Below, piece by piece: positions 56,196-64,000 of a stretch of DNA of 64,000 nucleotides. The notes below the pieces were generated by a model. It did not search any database, had not been told where the DNA came from, and was given only the letters and a program-made list of their open reading frames with translations. Within the stretch, counting starts at the first letter, position 1; every line of letters begins with the position of its first letter. The DNA comes from Dermacentor variabilis (taxonomy: Eukaryota > Arthropoda > Arachnida > Ixodida > Ixodidae). Both the position numbers and the translations under genes were made by a program. The stretch is from contig NC_134570.1 in NCBI RefSeq assembly GCF_050947875.1, forward strand, positions 225,851,265 to 225,915,264, given 5' to 3'.

Positions 56196-56355
56196 TGTTA
56201 CGGAGGAAGACGCAGACGACAAGCTATGTACAAGTATATTTACAAGAAAATACGCTGCGCTTGGCCAAGAGGCAACAGCCCGCGCTAGCTTCAAATAGTC
56301 TTCGTCGTCTTCTTACTGCTCGGCTTTTCGTCATTTTAAATACTATCCCATAGCA
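56196..56355 (-). repeat. 5' LTR of the Gypsy element
   Basis: 160 bp, TG...CA on the minus strand, followed (at 56192 downwards) by TGGTGGAGGTGGACG, the probable primer binding site. AATAAA is absent; TATTTAC and TATACTTGTAC lie within. Confidence 0.9.
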
Positions 56356-56384
56356 ATATGACAAGCGGTGTACTATAAGTACAA

Positions 56385-56602
56385 TCAGTAACCATGAGCA
56401 TTTAGACATTCGTCCCCCAGACTAACGAGTCACCTGATTCCCGTCTCATAAAACTCTTTGGGTTGCTGCTTAAAAAAGTATGTAACTTACTCTTTCGCGT
56501 CATCGTCCGACACGAGTCTGGTTCCCTTGAGCTGTTTTCTTCAAATGCTCGAAAATGTTGAAGTCGCAAGGCGACAGGTCTGGGCTGTATGGCGGATCTT
56601 CA
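56385..56602 (-). pseudogene. mariner transposase, C-terminal part
   Basis: Minus strand: PPYSPDLSPCDFNIFEHLKK carries the third catalytic Asp (SPCD) of the mariner DDD/DD34D type, followed after stops by QPKEFYETGIR and CLNAHGY, ending at TGA 56387-56385. It resumes from the N-terminal part at 61.1-61.9 kb; the two are separated by the CR1-like LINE. Several in-frame stops. Confidence 0.86.
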
Positions 56603-56728
56603 CTTCACTTTATTGCCTTAAAGGCCCCCAGGATTGGGGGTATTACATAAGGGGTGGGTAGCTAATAAAATAAATTACATACACAGAGGAAAGATGTTTA
56701 CGTACAAGTTTGCTCGCTGGCAAATATG

Positions 56729-57967
56729 TTAATTATACAGTTCAAGAACGTGGAGGGGCAGGTGACTGCGGCGATGTCGTGTGGAAGGCCGTTCCAGTCC
56801 GAGGCTGAACGTGGGAAGAATGATGTGGCAAAAGTGGTAGTGTGCGCACGTGGATGGGCGACTTGAAAGGGATGAATAATGCGGAGTGAAATGCGTGCAG
56901 GAGGACTGATGTAGGGTGGATGATGAAGTGAGCTGTAAAAAAAACCTATGGAATAAGTACATAGTAGCGATACGACGCCGACAAGCCAGGGTTGTTAAGG
57001 CGGATTCTGCTTTTAACGATGATATACTGACAATATATGAATAGCATGAATGGATGAATTTTGTGGCACGATTCTGTACTGATTCTAGACAGTTTGTTAG
57101 ACATCTTTGTTTAGGGCTCCAGATGGCAGACCCATATTCCAGCTTAGAGCGTACGAGTGACTTGTATGCAAGCAATCTTAGGTTTGGTGGCGCTAGACGT
57201 AGATGACATTTTAGGAAACCAAGGCTTCTGTTAGCAGATGATATCACTCTAGTGACATGCGTGTTCCAGGTTAGATCGTTAGACAACGTTACGCCTAGGT
57301 ATTTGCAAGACTGTGTTAATGCTATCGTGACGTGCGAGATTGTATCAGGGAGCAGGAGAGGATTACGTTTTCGATGAAATGACATGAGTTTGCATTTATC
57401 GGGGTTTAGTTCCATGAGCCATTGGTTAAATCTGTCCTGGACGCAAGTTAAATCTCTTTGGAGAGTTAGTTGATCAGAGGGGTTACCGATTTTGCGATAG
57501 ATAACACAGTCATCGTCAAAGATACGAACGTTACAGGAGATCTGTGTTGGTAGGTCATTAATATATGATAAAAATAAAAGGGGACCAAGGACTGACCCTT
57601 GCGGGACGCCTGATGTTACTGCAAGAGACTTAGAGGTTTCATTATTAACGTGAACAAATTGGGTACGGTTTGCCAGAAATTCTTTTATCCACTGTAGTAC
57701 ATTATCATGCAAGATTAACCAAGAAAGTTTTAGTAGCAAGCGCTTGTGAGGAACCTTGTCGAAGGCTTTCGTGAAATCTAGCAAGATTGAGTCAGTTTGA
57801 AGGTTAGAATCAAGGGCCATGTGCAGGTAATGGACAAAAATAGCTAATTGTGTTTCACAAGATAGGTTCTTACGGTAGCAGTGTTGAGAAGGATGGAAGA
57901 AATTAATAGAGTCAAGAAAGTTCATTATGCAAGAATAGATTACATGTTCCATGATTTTGCATGGCAC
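56729..57967 (-). pseudogene. CR1-like ORF2: reverse transcriptase
   Basis: 412 codons open. LLDFTKAFDKVPHKRLLLKL (motif A, Asp present), SGVPQGSVLGPLLFLSYIND (motif B), RIFDDDCVIYRKI (motif C; FDDD where FADD is usual, both catalytic Asp kept), YLGVTLSNDLTWNTHV and YKSLVRSKLEYGSAIWSPKQ (thumb). The C terminus ends LHVLELYN-stop, as in CR1-like elements. The frame is broken upstream of 57967 (fingers in other frames at 58236-57973), so the full ORF2 is not open, but this RT block is the least damaged in the window. Confidence 0.88.
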
Positions 57968-57972
57968 ACTTG

Positions 57973-58664
57973 TTAAAGAGATAGGGCGATAATTAAGGGG
58001 CGATTCTTTGTTACCTGATTTTGCCTGTTACCTGATTTAGAGTTTGCTGGTGAATTCGTCAGTACCTGCCGATGGTGACATCTTAATATTTTCAATGATA
58101 CCGGTGATGCCGTGTGCAGCGAATGTGACTGGTGGCATGAGCGATCTTGGTTGGGCAGTTGGGACAAATGTTGGCATATCAGTTTCGTTTGGGAAGAGAG
58201 ATGAAAATGCAGTGTTAAATATATTTGCACACTCAACGTCGCTCACTTGCTCGCCATGTGTGTCGGTAAGTGTGATGATAGGCGCATAATCAGGGTTTAG
58301 AACTTGCCAGAACTTTCTGGGGTTATTAGTTAGGATCTTCGGCAGGTCAGTATGAAAAAATGCGTGTTTGGCATTAGAAATGGACCGCAAATGTGTTGAC
58401 TCGGCCTCGTAGTATTTATTGCAAGTGGCATTCGCTTGGATTTAGTTTCGCTGCACGGAAAAGCCGTTTCTTCATGTTCTCAAGTGTTTTCAAGGACTTT
58501 GTGAACCATGGTTTGTAATGACTGGCACGAAATGTAATGGTGGGAATGAATTTAGATGTTAGTTCGGCAAGCTTCGTTTTAAAAGTAAGCCAGTTGTCCT
58601 CAATTGATCGGTCGTGAAAACCTCTTTGGAATTCTGGAAAAAAAGCAAACAATTGGTTGTTCAT
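57973..58664 (-). pseudogene. CR1-like ORF2: endonuclease-RT linker
   Basis: Frames 58664-58416 (FRASHYKPWFTKSLKTLENM, KKRLFRAAKLNPSE) and 58390-58037 (NPRKFWQVLNPDYAPIITLT, CANIFNTAFSSLFPNETDMP) are the basic linker that precedes RT. A stop near 58416 and shifts near 58037 break continuity. Confidence 0.8.
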
Positions 58665-58861
58665 TTCATTTAATTGCCTTTGTCGTAAAGGCGAATTGTA
58701 TTGTGGAACGTTTGGCGCGATTCCGCGATGAAGGTGAAAGTAGCATGTATAATTTTGTGGTCACTAACTTCGCGGAGATAAGCAAGATTCGCTAAACTTT
58801 CAGGGTGATTAGTTAGTATAAGGTCCAAGATGTTTGATGAAGCACGTACGACGCGTGTAGG

Positions 58862-59420
58862 TTATTTTACTAAATTGGTGAGACTAAAATTTAGATTAAA
58901 ATTTAGACAGACATCAAGGAAGTTAGTCATTTCTTCATTGCTTATTGGTGTGAAGTTCTGCCAGTCAATAGACGGGAAGTTAAAATCGCCAAAAAGAATG
59001 CGCGCGTTGGGATGTGCAGTAGCAAGTTGATTTAGGCTATGATTTAGGTAATAAGAAAATTTTGAATAGCTGTAGGAGGGCTCTGTAGCAGACACCAAGT
59101 ATGACGGTTTCAGGCGCGGAATGGCAGATTACCCATAGTATTTCAAGTTCTGATTGGATGTTAATAACAGGACAAGGCAATGGTTTGTTAGTGGCAATTA
59201 GAACACCTCCTCCTCTGGAGCCCTTGCGGAAAGCATTGAAATTAGGTAGATTGGCAAGAACTTCAGTATCAGTCACGTCATCTGTTAGATAAGTTTCAGT
59301 TAGTACAAGTATGTTGCTGGAAGCTGATGAAACATGATTACAGATGTGTTCGCGTTTGGGGAGGAAACTGCGCATGTTTGTGAAAATAATAGAAAAAAGA
59401 AAGATTTGGAAGTTCACCAC
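58862..59420 (-). pseudogene. CR1-like ORF2: apurinic-type endonuclease
   Basis: Frame 59420-59037: FTNMRSFLPKREHICNHVSS, LVLTETYLTDDV (catalytic Glu) and SRGGGVLIATNK; after a frameshift at about 59070-59098, frame 59098-58862: ARILFGDFNFPSIDWQNF (GDFN catalytic loop) and LTNLVK-stop. The nicking residues visible are kept. The last third is missing or in other frames. This enzyme nicks target DNA to start target-primed reverse transcription. Confidence 0.83.
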
Positions 59421-59523
59421 GTGGGCTGCTACCAGGAAGTTTAGTTACATGACGATGAACCGTATGCTATGAGATTTCGTTCACTGTCTGCAATGATTGA
59501 CTTGACTGTTTGACTTTGACTGT

Positions 59524-60353
59524 TTAGGACCGATAAATAATGTTTTGTAGCGCAAGGAAAATTGTGTTTTTAGTTTTGTCAAATCTAACTAGATGGTTTC
59601 GCGCATCTCGGACAGGGCTTGAAAAATCCTCCCCAATGCTGTAATCAGTCCTTTTTAGCTTACGACCATTTGAAAGAATTAGCTGTTTAGTTTTTAAAAA
59701 AATGTCAGTTTGACTATTATTGGGCGAAGGCGCCCAGAAGAATGGCTCCTAAGACGGTGAGCCCTTTCAATTTCTTTTGGGTCAATAGTTAGACCTAAGG
59801 GATCACGGCAGAGGCGCAGGACCGTTTCTTCAGATTGGGCGTAGTTTTCCGATGCATTGTTATCTGTGATATTATAGAAAATTAAATTGTTTCGTCGCGA
59901 GCGATTTTCGGCGTCATTCAGGCGGGCTTCTATTCCTCCGATTTCTTTGGCTGTTTGGGTGGTGTTAGCGCAGATCGTATCCATGTCGGAGCGTAGTGTT
60001 ACCATATCTTGATAGTGAGTTTCTAGGTCAGGTAATCTGTTACTGAGGTCAGATATAGCCTGTTCAGTAGTTGTTAGTTGGTTTCTAAGGCCTTGAACCT
60101 CGACGAGTAGTTGTGACTGACCAGTAGACAGCTTCTTTAGTTCCGCGAGTACAGTTTCGGGACCTGGGTTTGACTAGATATCGTCAGCCAACAGCAACAA
60201 GGTACGTACTACATCATAACATTCAACAACAATCGAAAGGCAGCACTGTGGGCTCGGTAGCGGCAGGAGACAGTCGTCACTTGATTTTTTTGTGAAAAGA
60301 CAATACTGGTTACTGACCTGCGCAGCGAAGGCGAACGGCTTAGATGAGTGCAT
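59524..60353 (-). pseudogene. CR1-like ORF1 with 2A-like N terminus, one internal stop
   Basis: The nearest monomer ATG is at 60353-60351 (MHSSKPFAFAAQVSNQ). Sixty-five codons later the frame reads RTLLLLADDI-stop-SNPGP (60203-60159): the DxExNPGP signature of 2A ribosome-skipping peptides with TAG (60174-60176) in place of the Glu codon. The same frame continues through VLAELKKLSTGQSQLLVEVQ (coiled-coil heptads to about 60000), RSRRNNLIFYNITDN (RRM-like) and RLRPIIVKLTFF, then shifts at an A/T homopolymer (59693-59702) into DFSSPVRDARNHLVRFDKTK, ending at 59524. ORF1 proteins bind LINE RNA; a 2A would separate the short N-terminal peptide during translation. Confidence 0.8.
60159..60203 (-). 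other. 2A-like ribosome-skipping motif (Glu to stop)
   Basis: Codons TTG TTG CTG TTG GCT GAC GAT ATC TAG TCA AAC CCA GGT CCC. The Leu-rich run plus D-D-I-x-S-N-P-G-P fits the 2A consensus D-(V/I)-E-x-N-P-G-P apart from the stop, which one substitution (GAG to TAG) explains. 2A sequences at ORF1 N termini are known from some APE-type LINEs of other animals. Confidence 0.78.
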
Positions 60354-60985
60354 CGTGGCACAGCGAGCGAGCCCACAGAGTGCCGCGCGTTGGTGATGCT
60401 CTTTTACAGATGGCTCGTCGGTTGTTGTCGATGACGGTACGTGAATCCGGGGGCAGTTGAGGCACGGTAGCGGTGGTGCTGCCGGGCTATCTGTAGTTGT
60501 AGACAGCTGATAAGCGCTGGCGGACCACTCGAAGCGAAGTGGTTCGCTGGGAGCCGTGGCATAGTAGGCGGCGGGAACGAGGGCCAGGATGAGTATCCGG
60601 ATGATTAGATGGGCAGACACCTGCGCAACGAAGGCAAACGGCTTAGATGAGTGCATCGTGACACAGCGACCGAGCCCACAGAGTGCCGCGCGTTGGTGAT
60701 GTTCTTTTATAGATGGCTCTTCGGTTGTTGTCGATGATGGTACGTGAATCCGGGGGCAGTTGAGGCACGGCAGCGGTGGCGCTGCCGGGCTATCTGTAGT
60801 TGTAGACAGCTGACAAGTGCTGGCGGGCCACTCGAAGCGAAGTGGTTCGCTGGGAGCCGTGGCATTGGAAGCGGCGGGAACCAGGGCCAGGATCAGTATC
60901 CGGATGATTAGATGGGCAGACACCTGCGCAGCGAAGGCACACGGCTTAGATGAGTGCATCGTGGCACAGGGACCGAGCTCACCCA
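60316..60985 (-). repeat. 303-bp tandem monomers upstream of LINE ORF1
   Basis: ACCTGCGCAGCGAAGG or a variant begins at 60316, 60619 and 60922, exactly 303 bp apart; two full copies and one partial. 303 is 101 codons, and the minus frame is open through all of them (60174-61187). Each copy encodes MHSSKPFAFxAQVSAHLIIR and ILILALVPAA, a signal-peptide-like start, then a Pro/Ser/Thr-rich stretch. They may act as promoter monomers, or as alternative ORF1 starts. Confidence 0.85.
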
Positions 60986-61139
60986 CTTCAACCGAGCCCA
61001 ACCACTTCAAGTTCCCACTTGAACTTTGCCAGTTTCGTATTAAACACCTCAGCGATGTGGGGACTGGCACTGTCGACGAGCTTGTGCTTGGCGCATTATA
61101 GCCTGCATGGCTGCAGCGCCATAAATATCTGAAATAATA

Positions 61140-61909
61140 ATAATCATCATCATCAATGTCTAGGAGCAAGATAACCCCATTCCTCAATTTTCCACGTTGT
61201 TTGTTCTTGTTTGCGAGACGCAGCCGATCCGGCGTTTCACATTATCGAAAATGATTGATAGTCTCTCCTGGTTTAGCAAATTCGATCAATCATGGCCCCT
61301 GACGCTCGAAAAAAGTCAGCAACATCTTTCCGGCAGAAATGACGGCCTTTGCTTTCATTGGGGGTGGTGAATTCAAATATTTCCAAGGTAATAATCTTTG
61401 CCGTCGTGTTTCAAGCTCGTAGTAGTGACGCCATGATTTGTCGCCGGTCACAATTGCATACAAGAAGTCACGCCCATGGTGATATCGGATTATATAAGTC
61501 AAGGCAGCGCCGAAGCCCTCCCGTCTTCTGGCGGTGGCTCAAAATCATGGGTATCCATTGCGCACACAAGAGCAGATGACCAAGATGTTCATGAATTATG
61601 GCGTGATCAGAGCCGTGACTGTTGTTCACAGGTCCTGCCAATTCATCGATACTTATCATCCGTTCTTGTCTAATCAGCCTTTGCAAATGTGTTGGGGGTG
61701 ATTGCACGGTGGCTTTGTCCCGGTGTCGGATCGTCCTTGCAACTTTCACATCCTTCTTTGAAACGTTTGCTCCAACGCTTCACAATGGCCAATTAAATGC
61801 AATGTTTAACGTACAGGGCAGCCATACGGCGACTAATTTATTTTTGGGAAGCATCTTCATCTCTCAAGAACTTCACAACACCACGATATTTAACTTTTGG
61901 AGTGTCCAT
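61140..61909 (-). pseudogene. mariner transposase, N-terminal and first catalytic part
   Basis: The start codon is at 61909-61907 (MDTPKVKYRGVVKFL). The helix-turn-helix region includes VKRWSKRFKEGCESCKDD in the expected place. A frame change then gives FLYAIVTGDKSWRHYYELET (first catalytic Asp, codon 61442-61440), NSPPPMKAKAVISAGKMLLT, a stop, LIEFAKPGETINHF and GVILLLD, where the text breaks at the LINE insertion just at the second catalytic Asp region. Four or more stops and at least two shifts; length so far fits a ~345-residue mariner transposase. Confidence 0.87.
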
Positions 61910-62061
61910 TATGTCACGTAACCATGTTCAACCCAGTGTATTAGAGCAATAAATAACCTTGATGCTCACACCTGGGTGTCACTTTTGTATATTAGAGATA
62001 CCTCTGTGCCACTTACATGCCTCGCAGATAATGAACCGAACCGTTATTGCTCGGGTTGGGT

Positions 62062-62089
62062 TGGCTCACATTCATTTGACTCGCCCTCG
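62062..62089 (-). repeat. mariner terminal inverted repeat, right
   Basis: Reverse complement CGAGGGCGAGTCAAATGAAT then GTGAGCC, paired with 49709-49736, with TA outside at 62090-62091. Confidence 0.87.
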
Positions 62090-62091
62090 TA

Positions 62092-63708
62092 AATTAGAAA
62101 TGTGAAGATACAATGCAATATACAAATGCGAAGATACAGCTTCTTAAAGGGCAGAAAAGTATCACTCGAAACAAAGTTCACGGCACGTATGCACAAATCT
62201 TCGCAACAAGATATTTAAATATACGTAGAATACTCCAATAAATCTACGTACTAAGAAAAAAGTATATTGATGCGTCAAACAAGGAAAATAAACATGTTGC
62301 GCAACCATATATTCACAGACCACAGCACCCGCTCCCTCCACTCCCCCTGATGCATCGCTCGTGACGGAAGGCGGTGCAGTTCCTCCCCGCTTTTCTCCCT
62401 TGCGCAAACAAGACTGAACCACCATTTGGCTCACCGATGCCACCCCCCCTTACGCTTTCACAGGCACATACAGCATGCGGCGCGCGGTCACGATATTATC
62501 GTTCTCCGAGGTAATACGGAACAGGAGGACGACGGCGAACGCAGGAATGCGCCCGGAGTGTCTACAAGCTGCTATCGCAATAATATAGTAACAATATCTG
62601 GCAACTGAAGCGTTCCGTGGCCCATTACTTTCAGCTAAAGAAGAAGCAACAAAATCTAGCATTCACCATGCGACAATTCGCTGTGCCGCAACGATGTCGT
62701 TTCCTTTTCTGGGGCGGGTGGCACCGAAACGAAATAACGCAAAGGAAAGCGTGTTCGCTACAATCGAATGCCTACTTTGGTAACCTAGTCTGGCTACTGA
62801 ACGAATATCGAAAAAAAAGTGAGACGCTTCGTCCACAGAGAATCATTCGCATTGTATACTGCTCGGTATCCTATACCTGCGAGACAAAATTTTCCGGAGA
62901 GGTTGCGCTCATGCGAACGCGTTGCTATCCGTCGAGTCCCAGCCGTGATGGCGGCGAGTGACCATGGTTTCTTTTACTTATTTGCTAGCCAGAAAGCGTC
63001 TAAAACTTTGCCAGGCGAAGAACGCATGCGCTCTGGCTGCTTCGGCAGCCCCCGGGTAACGAGAACAAGAAACTTGAAGGGGCTCAATGTGTCCCAGTGT
63101 CACGTGCGGTGTCTTGCACCGTCCGTGAAAGGAGTGCGCATCGGTTGATGGTTGAAAACAGACTGAGTTTATTTTCTATAAAAGAGCAGGCGAGAGCCAA
63201 CGTTGGCGAAAGCCGCATGTGTTCGAGGGGGCAAACTCTCGGTCCCTGTCCGGTAGCCAAGACGCTGATGGCGACGGAAGATTCTCAGAAATCGACTCGG
63301 GATGGGGATGGCTTATTGTTTCTTTCGCGCTGTTGTTTTGTCCAGTCGAGGAGCGTTGGTATGTCGCTTGTACACAAAACAAGGATTCGCTATCACAGCT
63401 ACCGAAACTGCGCCGTCGCGCTGGACACAACCGAGTGCATAGTGATATATCATCGAATAAAGAACGTGATGTGTGTTGTTGCAACATTATGCGGTAGCAA
63501 TAAATAAAGCAAGAACGCCACAGGTAAGATGACTGCACAGTGTTCCAAAGGTGGGCACCGCGTCAACGCCACCCATGCAACACAGAATGTGACAGTGCAA
63601 GAGTTACGTTTTTGCCATGACGCGGAAGCTTCAACCTACGTCGACAAAAATATTTACACGTGTACATGTTGATCTTTCTCGGGTGACCACGTTTCACCGC
63701 CTAACAAA
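62092..63708. other. No recognisable gene
   Basis: Mixed composition. The plus frame 62819-63148 and overlapping frames at 63097-63538 have no domain. Minus-strand AATAAACTCAGTCTG at about 63163-63177 and plus AATAAATAAAGC at 63499-63511 could be polyadenylation signals of other LTR remnants. Nothing is secure. Confidence 0.4.
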
Positions 63709-64000
63709 TGTTATCGCACAGCGCAGGACACACCTGCATGTATAGGAAGTTTCTGGAATGTTATCGATGCTTCTATCCACTGTCTGTTGTCGCCGAACCT
63801 TGTGGTATCTGATATCACCGCGTGACGCGAATGGTGTAGAACTTTGTGGAAGAAACACAGGTCCCAGGGATTAGTCTGGAACATTCGATGACTGCTGTAT
63901 AAAAGCCGACGCGCTTCACCCGCTGATCAGGTTTTCGTCGATCGCCGACCGTGTTCGCCGCTATCGTTGTGCTATAAGTGTAGCCGCATATTTCCGATTG
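63709..64000 (+). mobile_element. Probable LTR start, cut by the window edge
   Basis: A possible LTR begins at TGTTATCGCACAGCGCAGGA (63709). TATAAAAG at 63898-63905 is followed by GCCGACGCGCTTCACCCGCT and GTGTTCGCCGCTATCG, which I recall as the promoter region of abundant tick LTR retrotransposons. No coding part is in the window, and the left end is a guess from the TG. Confidence 0.5.
63898..63905 (+). promoter_or_regulatory. TATA box of the probable LTR
   Basis: TATAAAAG with a GC-rich stretch downstream; start site expected ~25-30 bp further, near 63930. Confidence 0.55.

Larger units (their letters stand above)
53364..56328 (-). repeat. Tandem duplication of gag plus partial LTR, 1487-bp offset
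   Basis: 53364-54841 and 54851-56328 are direct repeats differing at only about six positions that I can find (for example 53537, 53670, 54007, 54078, 54289, 54307). A 9-nt filler (TTGTCAATT, 54842-54850) marks the junction. The unit covers the whole gag, the leader and the first 133 bp of an LTR. Confidence 0.93.
49749..56355 (-). mobile_element. Ty3/Gypsy LTR retrotransposon with internal gag duplication
   Basis: Minus strand, 6.6 kb. 5' LTR 56355-56196, primer site at about 56192-56175, gag copy 1, a truncated internal LTR (54841-54709) with its own primer site, gag copy 2, pol (protease, RT, RNase H, integrase) and 3' LTR 49908-49749. The 160-bp LTRs begin TG and end CA. ATAT flanks the element (49745-49748 and 56356-56359), and both flanks are mariner 3' UTR. 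RT before integrase identifies Ty3/Gypsy. No env-like ORF follows pol. Every ORF is broken, so this copy is inactive. Confidence 0.93.
56606..61137 (-). mobile_element. CR1/L2-like LINE, nearly full length, with a 2A-type ORF1 start
   Basis: Minus strand, ~4.5 kb: a unique 5' segment (61137-60985), 303-bp tandem monomers (60985-60316), ORF1 with a 2A-like N terminus, coiled coil and C-terminal domain (60353-59524), ORF2 with endonuclease (59420-58862), linker and RT (57967-56729), short 3' UTR and a terminal AATAAAGTGAAGTGAAG (plus 56606-56622), the short 3' microsatellite style of CR1/L2 elements. It is inserted in the mariner transposase gene between the second and third catalytic regions, with loss of about 25 transposase codons. 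Confidence 0.88.
49709..62089 (-). mobile_element. mariner element carrying two nested retrotransposons
   Basis: The left end reads CGAGGGCTAGTCAAGTGAAA and GGGAGCC; the reverse complement of the right end reads CGAGGGCGAGTCAAATGAAT and GTGAGCC. Both ends are flanked by TA (49707-49708 and 62090-62091), the mariner target. Between them lie, in minus-strand order: 5' UTR, transposase N-terminal two thirds (61909-61140), a CR1-like LINE (about 61137-56606), transposase C terminus (56600-56385), the start of the 3' UTR, a Gypsy element with ATAT duplications (56355-49749), and the rest of the 3' UTR. Removing the two insertions leaves about 1.24 kb, the usual mariner length. Confidence 0.9.

Noticed and set aside
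60174..61187. A 337-codon secreted host protein with internal repeats
   Set aside because: Its first codons are mariner transposase remnant, its body is LINE monomers, and it is in frame with LINE ORF1 past a single stop; it belongs to the LINE.

Overview
The window reads as intergenic or heterochromatin-like DNA of a large arthropod genome, most likely an ixodid tick. This rests on a tRNA-derived SINE resembling the tick Ruka family, many APE-type LINEs of the I/R1-like (with RNase H), CR1/L2-like and RTE-like groups, a Penelope-like fragment, a Ty3/Gypsy element, a mariner, and the absence of any long intact host gene. Clade and species calls are from recalled family features; no search was run. 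Nearly all coding capacity is retroelement ORFs broken by stops and frameshifts. The only possible host coding sequence is a short acidic ORF ending at a good splice donor near 13.7-14.14 kb, and it is weak.

Layout. 0-1 kb: two LINE 3' fragments, tail to tail. 1-3.3 kb: three ~0.7 kb tandem units, the first interrupted by a tRNA-SINE with a 12-bp target duplication. 6.1-7.3 kb: two inverted copies of a ~0.3 kb repeat (third copy at 48.1 kb). 8.1-8.5 kb: MITE-like inverted repeat. 9.46-11.96 kb: a complete but non-coding LTR retrotransposon (two ~0.55 kb LTRs, PBS, PPT, 4-bp target duplication). 13.4-15.9 kb: pogo/Tigger-like end, candidate exon, LINE fragment with an 86-bp palindromic insertion, second tRNA-SINE. 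18.2-23.85 kb: a CR1-like LINE split inside its reverse transcriptase by a 2.3 kb I-like LINE. 23.85-24.25 kb: RTE-like fragment. 24.3-32.55 kb: a two-ORF I-like LINE split inside its reverse transcriptase by a 3.1 kb LINE on the other strand. 32.55-38.9 kb: RTE-like, Penelope-like, CR1-like and unassigned LINE fragments. 38.9-46.7 kb: a satellite of about 33 monomers of ~241 bp with higher-order structure, ending in a 23-bp perfect hairpin. 46.8-48.0 kb: LINE fragment.

49.7-62.1 kb is one nested locus. A ~1.24 kb mariner, with matching terminal inverted repeats and TA flanks, was hit twice: by a Gypsy element (49749-56355, ATAT target duplication) in its 3' untranslated part, and by a nearly full-length CR1-like LINE (about 56606-61137) inside the transposase ORF. 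The Gypsy element carries a 99%-identical tandem duplication of its gag half plus a partial LTR. The LINE has a 2A-like ribosome-skipping signature at the N terminus of ORF1, broken only by a stop in place of its Glu, and its upstream region consists of 303-bp (101-codon) in-frame tandem repeats each bringing an ATG. The last ~0.3 kb look like the start of another LTR with a TATA box.

These parts do not form a pathway. The interest is in the insertion chronology, satellite structure, non-autonomous elements and the 2A/monomer organisation of the LINE.
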